Shown here: piece after piece, positions 34,048 through 42,257 of the stretch
Position numbering within the stretch: position 1 is the first letter of the stretch
Layout of the letters: the number at the start of each line of letters is the position of its first letter
NCBI GenBank assembly: GCA_019358945.1
Contig: JAHHIE010000053.1
Coordinates: 1-46,004, forward strand
Origin: Stenomitos rutilans HA7619-LM2
Lineage (GTDB): Bacteria; Cyanobacteriota; Cyanobacteriia; Leptolyngbyales; Leptolyngbyaceae
Length of the DNA stretch: 46,004 bases
Direction of reading: 5' to 3'
Notes under the pieces: model-generated
Database searches by the model: none
What the model was told of the DNA's origin: nothing
What the model saw: the letters and a program-made list of their open reading frames with translations, nothing else
Position numbers and translations under genes: made by a program

Positions 34048-36368
34048 CTAGATTTCTTCTTCTTGAGTGAATCGCAGCCACCGCTTCAGCTTGAACCACT
34101 GTTTTCGCAACTGCCAAAACTTAGATGATTCCATTGCTCGCTTTTTCCACGCCAGTTCATGGCGTTCCTCTTCCAAGCGTTGCTTCTCTTGCCGTAGCTG
34201 GTTCCTTTCTCGTTCCAGCCAGCACTTTTCTTGCCACAAATGGCTGAAGGCTTGATCCTGGTGTACGTATTCTAGAGCCAGCAACAGCATCTCTGACGCG
34301 ATCGCCCGCTCTACTTTAACTTCAGGACTGGCTTGACGCAAAGCGATCGCCTCTCCAAAGATCGCTTCCATCTGGTCAGCCATACTTGCCAAACTGAAAG
34401 ATTCAACGATGCGCTGGCGGGCGCGATCGCCCACTTGCTGGCGTAGCGACTGACTCCGAATGAGTGGTAGCAAAACCTGTAGATACGCCAGTATCTCCGG
34501 TGCATCGCTCTCGCCTTTAGCCACAAGAAAACCCGTTCAGGAGTCACTAATTCTGCTTGTCCTCCCACATCTGATGCAACAACGGGGAGTTGCATTGCCA
34601 TCGCTTCGTAAAGGGAGAGGGACACCCCCTCGTAGGCTGACGGTAAAAGCAAGATATCGGCGGCAGAGTAGAAGGCGAGCATTTCGGCTGGGGCAACCGG
34701 AGGGAGGAGGTGAACGTAAGGCTCCAGATTCAGGTGGCTGATTTTGGCTGTCAGGTCAGGCAGCAACTCTCCATCACCGATTACAAGCACTGCGATCGAG
34801 GTAGTGTGAACACTTAGCGCGTTAACCAGATCGACTAGGAAGAGCGGACGCTTTTGTTCGACCAGGCGGGCAGGAAACAGTAGCACCACTATGTCATCGG
34901 CAAGGTTCAGCGTTGATCGGAGTTGTTGACGCTTCTGGCGATCATGAACCCATTGCTCGGCATCAATGTTGGTATAGCAGACTTGCAATTTCTCTGGGTC
35001 GATCGCGCTCTGATAAATCGTTGCTAAAAACTTAGAAGTGACAACCTGGCGATCAAGCCATTGGCTGAACTGACAGGAGAGCCTGGGATAGCCATTGCCG
35101 CGCCAACCCGGATCGATCGTGTGCGTGAAGTCAACGAAGGCGACGTTGGGAAACGCTTGGCGGAGCAGGGGCAGGAAGTAGTAGGCGATGTAGCAATTGG
35201 AGATGAGGACAAGATCAATTTGTCTTGATGTAAGGATGTACTGAGTAAACGCCAGCCAGTCCTTGTCATCTAAAAAATGGGTCAGGTGGAAGATATCTGG
35301 AGTGACAGCATAGAAGTGCTGGTGCCAGCGATGGTTGGACTTTAAGGTAGTGGCGATCGTGAACTCATAGCCACGCTCGGTTAGCAGTGTCAGGAGATCT
35401 AAGTTGAAGCGATCGGCTCCACCCACTTCCAAAAAAGGGAAGAAGCAAAGGACACGTTGACGATTGCCATATCGTTTCAGTGGATTTTTGACGGCAATGG
35501 TAGGCTGGCTTGGCTGACTATCAAAACGGTGGCTGTGAATAACAGGAGGATTAAAACAGTCACGGGTGAAAAAGGGGCGATAGCGAGCTTGAATTAAATC
35601 GATTTCTCGCTTATTTTCAATTGGATCGTTGAGCAAGGTCGCCAACAACCCAGAACCTGTGCGACGGTAGCAGTCCAGGTATTCAGGTATGGTCCAGCCC
35701 TTTTGCTGGTTAACGATCGCCCTTAACCAACGTTCCCAATCGCCATACACGTTCAGGTCGGTATCAAAGCCACCCAAACGATGAAAATCTGACTTGCGAT
35801 ACAGCAGGCGACCCGTCACCCAGTTCTGCTCAATAAACCGTGCAGGCTGATCAAAGCCATGATGCCACCAGTATGCCTCAGCCTGAAAGCCAACCGAGTA
35901 GGAGTTGACGATCGAGCAGTCGGGATGGGTCTCCAGAAACAGCACGCACTTTTCGATGTAGGTCGGATCGATCAGGTCGTCTAAGTCGATGAAGAAGAGG
36001 TATTTGCCTTGCGCGTGGGCGATTGCCGTGTTCCTACCTGCTGACAAGCCCTGATTGACATCATGTTTGAGCGTTTTGATTTTGCTGGACTTGGTTGGTA
36101 GCGTCTGGAAGAGGGCGATCGCGTCTGCATCGGTAGAGCAATCATCGACAAGCACCCACTCAAAGTTCTGAAAGGTCTGGTTGATGACCGCTTGGTAGGT
36201 TGCTTCAAAATACTGATGGGCATTGAAGAAGGAAGAGATGATGGAGACCACAGGGGTTGTCGGCTCGTCGGTCGAGTAAACCGCCCACTTTCTAGTTTGC
36301 AGAAGGTGGATGAAGGCACTCACGCTGTCGGCTGGGGTCATGGTCAACGGGCGATCGCTCACGGTCAA
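34048..36368 (-). pseudogene. two-domain glycosyltransferase (GT2 + GT4) with one frameshift
   Basis: From ATG 36368 the frame gives a GT2 domain (VSIISSFFNAHQYFEATYQA; LVDDCSTDADAI; FFIDLDDLIDP) and then a GT4 domain (VLLFPARLVEQKRPLFLVDL; LLLPSAYEGVSLSLYEAMAM; VVASDVGGQAELVTPE). At that point (about 34533-34545) a base is missing: the +1 frame continues exactly as expected with GFLVAKGESDAPEILAYLQV and runs to 34048 through a Glu/Arg-rich coiled coil. The repaired protein would be about 770 residues. The lesion is a single missing base (CCTGAACGG, family expectation CCTGAAACGG), so either a recent mutation or a sequencing error is possible. Confidence 0.85.
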
Positions 36369-36486
36369 AATCTACTCAAGGAGGAAGCTCTCCGATACTA
36401 TACAAGAGTCGCACAGTGAGCCAAGGATCAGGAATCCTTTGAGTAGCCAAACTTTTGTGTCGAAAACCTGAGCGATCAAACAAGCT

Positions 36487-37263
36487 GTGTTGATTCATCA
36501 CCTTTATCACTATCGTCGTTACATTCTCTACAATGCCTGGAATGAACTGCACTTCCGCTATGCAGGCACAGGCATCGGCATCTTCTGGAATCTCATCCAT
36601 CCCCTGTGCGAAATTATCATCTACACGATCGTGTTCTCCCTGCTACTTTCGCGTGGCACCCAAGGGCATTCTTATGCGCTCTACCTGACCAGTGGCTTAT
36701 TGCCTTGGCGCACGTTTGCCGATGCGATCGTGCAGGGTGGTAATGCTTTTACGCAAAATGCTACCTATCTGAAACGGTTAGCCATTCCTCCTGAAATTTT
36801 TGTGGCAAAGGTGGCTGTCACCTCTTTTTTGCTGCTGTTCATTTACCTGGTCTTACTGTTGCCGCTCAGTGCTGCGTTTGGTGGACACCTGGGTTTGAGC
36901 CTCCTGCTCTTACCGCTGCTGGCAATGTTGCTGCAAGGGTTAGGGTTCGGGATGGAGTTAGTGCTGGCAAATCTGCAAACACTGTTTCCCGACATCCGGC
37001 AAAGCCTCCAGTTCCTCATTCCCCTATGGAGTTGGACGATGCCCATCTTTTATCCCGATACGGTGATTCCGCCAGCGATTCATCCCTGGCTCTACTTGAA
37101 TCCACCCTATGTTTTGATTGAAGCCATTCGCTATGTGATGCTTGAAAATCGACTGCCGAGCCTTCAGAGTTGGATCATCATCACAGCGTGGATCACTTTA
37201 TTTGTTTGGCTGGGGGCGACGGTGAATGACAAACTGCAAGATGATGTGCGAGACGTGGTATGA
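36487..37263 (+). CDS. wzm: polysaccharide ABC transporter permease (Wzm-type)
   Basis: 258 residues with six hydrophobic segments and the ABC-2 permease pattern (HFRYAGTGIGIFWNLIHPL, PLWSWTMPIFYPDTVIP, LYLNPPYVLIEAIRYVML). The start is GTG 36487, since no suitable ATG is near; TTG 36490 is an alternative. Wzm with Wzt moves undecaprenyl-linked polysaccharide across the cytoplasmic membrane. The stop overlaps the next start as ATGA (37260-37263). Confidence 0.92.
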   Translation: MLIHHLYHYRRYILYNAWNELHFRYAGTGIGIFWNLIHPLCEIIIYTIVFSLLLSRGTQGHSYALYLTSGLLPWRTFADAIVQGGNAFTQNATYLKRLAIPPEIFVAKVAVTSFLLLFIYLVLLLPLSAAFGGHLGLSLLLLPLLAMLLQGLGFGMELVLANLQTLFPDIRQSLQFLIPLWSWTMPIFYPDTVIPPAIHPWLYLNPPYVLIEAIRYVMLENRLPSLQSWIIITAWITLFVWLGATVNDKLQDDVRDVV

Positions 37264-38657
37264 GCGATGTAGTGCTGCAAGTCGAGAATTTAGGGAAGTG
37301 CTTCAAGATCTACCGCAATCCCTGGGATCGGGCGCGGGAATGGACCAGTCCTAAGCAGCAAAGCTACCATCAACCGTTTTGGTCACTCAGGCACGTCTCG
37401 TTTGCAGTGCGACGGGGTGAGTTCCTGGGTATCATGGGCGAGAACGGTGCGGGCAAAAGCACGTTGTTGAAGATCATCACGGGCGTGTTGAAGCCCACCG
37501 AGGGCAGCTATCGGTTAGAGGGCAAAGTACTTTCCCTGCTGGAGTTAGGCACGGACTTCAACTTTGAACTGAGTGGACGAGCCAATGCCATTTATAGTGC
37601 CGAACTGCTGGGTTTTCCACCTGGTTTTGTGCAGAGTCGGTTGCAAGAGATTGAGGCGTTCTCGGAGTTGGGGGAGTTTTTCGATCGCCCCATGAAGCTC
37701 TACTCCTCTGGCATGAAAGCCCGGTTAGCCTTTTCCCTCTTTGCCTTTCTAGATTGTGATGTGCTGATCCTCGATGAAGTGCTGGCAGTGGGCGACATTT
37801 TCTTTCAGCAGAAGTGCTACGCCCGTCTGGAAGCATTGATCAAACGACAGGTAACGATTATTCTGGTGACGCATCAACTGGATTCGGTGCAGCAATATTG
37901 CAAGGAAGCGATTCTGCTGCATCAGGGACAGAAGCTATTTCAAGGCGAACCGAGAGCCGCGATTATTCAGTTCCATCAACTGCGAAGGGGCGCTCTCAAC
38001 CCTGCTACTCAAGCGTCTGCGCTGATGAAACCAGTGACAACGGCGATCGAGGCATCAAACGCCTTTTTCTGGGCAACGGCTGACAATTTTGTGGCGGTTG
38101 ACTCGCCTGATGCCAAAGAAGCTCAACTGGTTCGCTATGCCATTTGCAATCAAGATGGACAATTTTCAACGGTCTTCCAGCAGGGAGAACAGGCTTATCT
38201 CTGTTGCGAGTTTCTGTTAAAAGCAACCATTGAGGTGCCGATCGTCTCTCTGATGATCACGAATAAATTTAATGTCGTCGTACATGCAAAAGGCTCCCAT
38301 CAACATCAAGCGATCGTCCCTCATCAAGTGCAGCAGGGCGCTTACATACGCTTCTGTCGCAGCATTGACTTCAGTATTGCGCCCGGTCAATATGTGCTGG
38401 GTTTTGCGTTGGTCACGATGCCAGAAAATCTTTATGAGCAGTTAGATGAACTACCGCAAGCTGAGGTGAATCAACAGCTTCAAATCTGCGATGTTTTTGA
38501 AAAAGTCGGCACCTTTTACGTCAAACCCCACTACAGCTACAACGAGCACTCTCATTTTGGCATCTGCAATTTATCAGGAGAGTGCTACATGCAGGTGGTT
38601 TCAGCGCTCGAAGCTGAGGACGAACACCCAGTAGAGGGGCAGCATAATGGATCATGA
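37260..38657 (+). CDS. wzt: polysaccharide ABC transporter ATPase with glycan-binding tail (Wzt-type)
   Basis: 465 residues. The ATPase part has Walker A GENGAGKST (60-68), signature YSSGMKARL (148-156), Walker B VLILDE (168-173) and switch His205. Residues ~260-455 form a second beta-rich domain (QDGQFSTVFQQGEQAYLCCE; GAYIRFCRSIDFSIAPGQYV; ENLYEQLDEL) like the Wzt C-terminal domain that recognises the modified end of the glycan before export. This fits a sulfated or otherwise capped polymer made by the genes to the left. It is translationally coupled to wzm. Confidence 0.93.
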   Translation: MSDVVLQVENLGKCFKIYRNPWDRAREWTSPKQQSYHQPFWSLRHVSFAVRRGEFLGIMGENGAGKSTLLKIITGVLKPTEGSYRLEGKVLSLLELGTDFNFELSGRANAIYSAELLGFPPGFVQSRLQEIEAFSELGEFFDRPMKLYSSGMKARLAFSLFAFLDCDVLILDEVLAVGDIFFQQKCYARLEALIKRQVTIILVTHQLDSVQQYCKEAILLHQGQKLFQGEPRAAIIQFHQLRRGALNPATQASALMKPVTTAIEASNAFFWATADNFVAVDSPDAKEAQLVRYAICNQDGQFSTVFQQGEQAYLCCEFLLKATIEVPIVSLMITNKFNVVVHAKGSHQHQAIVPHQVQQGAYIRFCRSIDFSIAPGQYVLGFALVTMPENLYEQLDELPQAEVNQQLQICDVFEKVGTFYVKPHYSYNEHSHFGICNLSGECYMQVVSALEAEDEHPVEGQHNGS

Positions 38658-38694
38658 CCACTTGGTAAACTAGAGGCAGGAGAACGAGAGGGGT

Positions 38695-38906
38695 ATGATG
38701 CAGATTACAACCAGTTGGGCAGAGGAAGCAGAGCGATCGCTCATTTTCCGATTGTTGAATCGGGGGTGGGTGAGTTGCCGGAGCCGGTACGATCGCAAAT
38801 CGCTGCCCTGCCCATTGCTCAGTTGGAAGCCTTAGGTGAAGCCTTGCTCGATTTCTCCGGTTTGTCTGATCTAGAGACTTGGTTAACCGAACAGAGTAAT
38901 AGATGA
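38695..38906 (+). pseudogene. DUF4351 remnant of a Rpn/PDDEXK-type putative transposase
   Basis: From ATG 38695 the frame reads MMQITTSWAEEAERSLIFRL then LNRG. A shift near 38760 moves to GVGELPEPVRSQIAALPIAQ and LEALGEALLDFSGLSDLETW, ending at 38904-38906. This is the DUF4351 C-terminal tail of Rpn-family proteins, frameshifted and without the nuclease body. It is read in the same direction as wzt. Confidence 0.6.
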
Positions 38907-38938
38907 GTTATGAAGTTGCTTAAAGCGTCGAGAATATC

Positions 38939-39358
38939 ATGCCTGCAAGAGATATTTATCATGATGCCGTTAAAAATGCTCTGATTAAAGATGGCTGGAC
39001 AATTACTCACGATCCCCTGCGAATTCGACTGGCGCGTGGAAAGAACCTGTTTGTTGATTTAGGTGCAGAGCGATTATTAGCTGCATTGCGAGGCGAAGAG
39101 AAAATAGCGGTTGAGGTTAAAAGTTTCACCAGTCCTTCAGACATGAAGGATCTTGAGCAAGCTGTTGGTCAGTTTGTGTTGTATGCTCGGTTACTAAAAC
39201 GCTATTACCCTGAACATAGTTTGTACTTAGCGGTGACTGAAAATACCTATAAAACAGTTTTTGAAGAAGAGGCAGGCAGAACCTTAATTGAGGATGGCAT
39301 TGTTAGTCTAGTCACCTTTGATCCAATTGAGGAGGCGATCGCCCGATGGATTCACTAA
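38939..39358 (+). CDS. xisH: XisH family protein
   Basis: 139 residues with the XisH signature throughout: MPARDIYHDAVKNALIKDGW, FVDLGAERLLAALRGEEKIA with VEVKSF, QAVGQFVLYARLL, and the tail GIVSLVTFDPIEEAIARWI. D40, E59 and K61 form a PD-(D/E)XK-like site. XisH was first found as a factor for excision of the Anabaena fdxN element, but the family is widespread and usually paired with xisI where no such element exists. It overlaps xisI by 13 bp. Confidence 0.94.
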   Translation: MPARDIYHDAVKNALIKDGWTITHDPLRIRLARGKNLFVDLGAERLLAALRGEEKIAVEVKSFTSPSDMKDLEQAVGQFVLYARLLKRYYPEHSLYLAVTENTYKTVFEEEAGRTLIEDGIVSLVTFDPIEEAIARWIH

Positions 39359-39684
39359 ACCCTCAGTATTTTGAAGCCGTTGAAAAAGTTTTGCAAGACT
39401 ACGCCGACTTTCTCGCTGGCGATGACCAGGTTCAGATTGAGTTGGTGTGCGATCGAGACCGCGATCGCTATCTTTTGGTCGAAACGGGTTGGCAAAATGG
39501 CTATCGGATTTACGGGACGTTAATCCACATTGATCGGATTGGCGACAAGCTCTGGATTCAGCATGATGGCACAGAGGAGGGCATTGCGGTTGATCTGGTC
39601 GCGGCTGGCATTCCCAAGGAGCGAATCGTGCTGGGCTTTCGATCGCTTGAACAACGGCAGCATACAGAGTTCGCTACGTCATAA
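39346..39684 (+). CDS. xisI: XisI family protein
   Basis: 112 residues: a helical start (YFEAVEKVLQDYADFL), QIELVCDRDRDRYLLVETGW, YRIYGTLIHIDRIGDKLWIQ, GTEEGIAVDLVAAGIPKERI and VLGFRSLEQRQHTEFA are family hallmarks. It is the partner of XisH. Its overlap with xisH and the pairing across cyanobacteria suggest the two proteins form a complex. The stop is one base from the end of the convergent methyltransferase-UbiA gene. Confidence 0.94.
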   Translation: MDSLNPQYFEAVEKVLQDYADFLAGDDQVQIELVCDRDRDRYLLVETGWQNGYRIYGTLIHIDRIGDKLWIQHDGTEEGIAVDLVAAGIPKERIVLGFRSLEQRQHTEFATS

Positions 39685-39685
39685 T

Positions 39686-42112
39686 TCAGCAAGTTGCGGC
39701 TTGAAGTTGCAAGACGCGGCGGTAAGAGACGCTGGCTTCGTGGATCTGACCGCGTTCGGCTAGCGCATCGCCTAAGTGTTGATGGGCTAGAGCATGAGTT
39801 GGATGGAGTGAGATCGCTCGTCGATAAGCCGCGATCGCCTCATCCCATCGCGTTGCTTGCTCTAACGCTTTTCCGAGTTCCAGGTGAAGTTCAACGTTGT
39901 CTGGATGGAATTGGAGGGCGGTTTGGTAACGAGCGATCGCTTCATTAAGTTGCCCTTGTCTGACTAAGGCATTGCCTAGCTGTAAGTGAATGTGGGCATC
40001 GTCGGGTTGGGTTTCGAGTGCCTGGTAATAGAGTTGGAGGTCGTCAGGGTTGGTGGCGATCGCATGACGATAATAATCCATGACACCGGATGTTCCCTGA
40101 GTGTGCTGGAGGTACGCTTTGAATCGCTCTAATTCTGCTTGCAAGCTCTGTTGTACCGATTCAGCCTGAGTTAGTTCTGCCTGAAGGACTGCCAGGGCGG
40201 TTTGGGTTTGAGCGCGATCGCGTTGAGCCTCTGTTTGCAGTTGTTGTAGTTGAGTTTTGGTTTGCTGAAGTTGATCGTTGAGCTGCATTAACGCTGCTTG
40301 TGACGCATTCAGTTGCACTTGTATCGGGTTCAAATCCTGTGGCTTATCTCGAAAGGATTGCACCAGGTTGGTGACTCGTCGTTCGATGCCGGGGTAGAAG
40401 AGAATCACCTGTAGCAGAAGCAAGATGGCGAACCAGGCGTTTTGCAAGGAGGGAGCGATCGCCAGGATGAGGGGCAAGCCGACTTCGTAGAAATCGTGGG
40501 GGACAACGTAGGCTTTTTGGATGGGTGCGGGATCGAAGGTCGCGGTGGGATCGGCTTTGAAGAGGGTGATTTTGAGGAGGAAATAGCCGATCGTGAAAAC
40601 GAGAATGAGGGGTGTGGAGTGGGCAATCACCAGGATGAGGGCACTGAGCAGCAGCAGTTCGATCGGAAAGATAATGCGACTCATCCAAAACCGAACGCTC
40701 CCGACATCGGATTCTGTCACCAGTGTTTTTACACCAGACCTCAAATCATCGGTACGATCCCAGAGTTGGTGTAGGAGTATGCCTCGGATGCCAGCAAAGC
40801 ATGACCAGGCAGTTGCAGCGATCGCTAACCCTATCACTTGCAGCGATGGTGTAGCTACGAGATGAGCAAAGGTGGTGGCGATGAAGAGGGTAGGGATGGC
40901 GTGTGCGCCAGCAGCATCGCTGAGAATGCCGAAGATGCCTTTTTCTTTGAAGCGGAACGGTGGCGCGGAGTAGAAGGTAGGTAGTAGATAGTTGATGCCC
41001 AACAGCACGATCGCCAGGGTGCTAAAGTGCATCAGGATGGGCAGGCTGAATCCCAGTACTGCCAAGGCAAGGCAAAACAGGGCGCGTTGCCAGGGCGAGA
41101 ACCGAGCCATTGAGTTGTGTTTGCCGACCTGTCGATCGACTTCCACATCAAAACTGTCATTAATAATGTGTCCGTAGGCAGCGACACAGGCGATCGCAAA
41201 TAGCAACGCAGCTACAGTCAGGATCGATTGGAGGAAAGGCAGATCCAGCAAGAGGATTTCAGCATAGGCGATCGCCAGTAAGGGTGGAATTTTGTAGAGC
41301 CACCAATCGCGCGATCGAATCGCTTTGAAGAATGATGAAAAGAATCCGCTGGATGTTGGGATTTTAATTTTTGCGGTTGTCTCAGGACTCTCTTTTTGCT
41401 TTTTGGAACGAGCCACGATCGCTCTCCTTGTCGCTCCTTCAACTAACGGATATTCAATAATCTCTACTTGCTCGAAGTATTTCTTAAATAGAATAAGCAT
41501 ACACTTCAGTTGTGGAGCCAACAAATTGAGATGTCGTTTTCCAGCATCTTCATCGATCCAACTCCAAATGACTCCTTCAAACTGATAAAATCCACCCCCT
41601 TCACCTAGATCCTTGCTGGTGTAGGGAAGTTTCAGATCACCAGATCCCAATTCGGCAGGATCGCAAACTGGCAAAAAACAAATACCTCTATCAGATGTCC
41701 AACTTGCAAAGTTCTCAATGACCTTTTCTAGTTCTGATAACGACTCTACATAAGAATAAGCCCACCACATACAAGATACTAAATCCCATTTTTCTTCCCA
41801 CTGCGGACGTTTATCTCTATAGTCTCCTTGAACAAATAGAGTATTTGGGTTTGCTTGCTTGGCAACCTTGAGCATTGCAGGTGAGATATCTAATCCGGCT
41901 CTTTCTATATTGGGAAAGCGACTTAGAAAGTAGCCCGTGCCACAGGCGACATCTAACCACATTGCTCCTTCACCGATTTCACTTAAAAGCTTGTTAATTG
42001 TTTCTGCTTCAAAATCAGCATTCTGTTTAGATTTCTCATTGAGAAGAAATCTTTGATTATATTCCTGGGCATAGACTTCATCGTAAATTCCAGGTATGTC
42101 CTTTTTGTCCAT
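39686..42112 (-). CDS. methyltransferase - UbiA prenyltransferase - coiled coil - TPR fusion
   Basis: 808 residues in four parts. Residues 1-~240 are a class I SAM methyltransferase (motif I WLDVACGTGYFL, 52-63; AGLDISPAML). Residues ~265-575 are a UbiA-type membrane prenyltransferase with eight or nine helices, the first aspartate motif NDSFDVEVD (318-326) and the second DRTDD (452-456). Residues ~595-668 form a glutamine-rich coiled coil, and ~675-805 hold about four TPRs. UbiA enzymes join polyprenyl or sugar/aromatic groups at the membrane. The closest motif style (GH-INDSFD-E-DR--GK) is of the phosphoribosyl/lipid-type UbiA group, but the substrate is unknown. The fusion implies that prenyl transfer and methylation act on the same product. 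Confidence 0.88.
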   Translation of the reverse strand: MDKKDIPGIYDEVYAQEYNQRFLLNEKSKQNADFEAETINKLLSEIGEGAMWLDVACGTGYFLSRFPNIERAGLDISPAMLKVAKQANPNTLFVQGDYRDKRPQWEEKWDLVSCMWWAYSYVESLSELEKVIENFASWTSDRGICFLPVCDPAELGSGDLKLPYTSKDLGEGGGFYQFEGVIWSWIDEDAGKRHLNLLAPQLKCMLILFKKYFEQVEIIEYPLVEGATRRAIVARSKKQKESPETTAKIKIPTSSGFFSSFFKAIRSRDWWLYKIPPLLAIAYAEILLLDLPFLQSILTVAALLFAIACVAAYGHIINDSFDVEVDRQVGKHNSMARFSPWQRALFCLALAVLGFSLPILMHFSTLAIVLLGINYLLPTFYSAPPFRFKEKGIFGILSDAAGAHAIPTLFIATTFAHLVATPSLQVIGLAIAATAWSCFAGIRGILLHQLWDRTDDLRSGVKTLVTESDVGSVRFWMSRIIFPIELLLLSALILVIAHSTPLILVFTIGYFLLKITLFKADPTATFDPAPIQKAYVVPHDFYEVGLPLILAIAPSLQNAWFAILLLLQVILFYPGIERRVTNLVQSFRDKPQDLNPIQVQLNASQAALMQLNDQLQQTKTQLQQLQTEAQRDRAQTQTALAVLQAELTQAESVQQSLQAELERFKAYLQHTQGTSGVMDYYRHAIATNPDDLQLYYQALETQPDDAHIHLQLGNALVRQGQLNEAIARYQTALQFHPDNVELHLELGKALEQATRWDEAIAAYRRAISLHPTHALAHQHLGDALAERGQIHEASVSYRRVLQLQAATC

Positions 42113-42257
42113 GCTTTTCTGATGGGTGATCGCGCAGATGTGAAAATACTTACGATAAGCTTACTGTAGTTGCTAGAACTGCGATCGTTATCGCATTTTA
42201 TGAGCAAGATACGGAAGATCACTGAGGTTTTCTGTGAAGGCGCAGAAAACCCGAAAC

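Noticed and set aside
40320-40345. tRNA-like GGGTTCAAATCC motif
   Set aside because: Lies inside the methyltransferase-UbiA-TPR coding region and no cloverleaf arms surround it.
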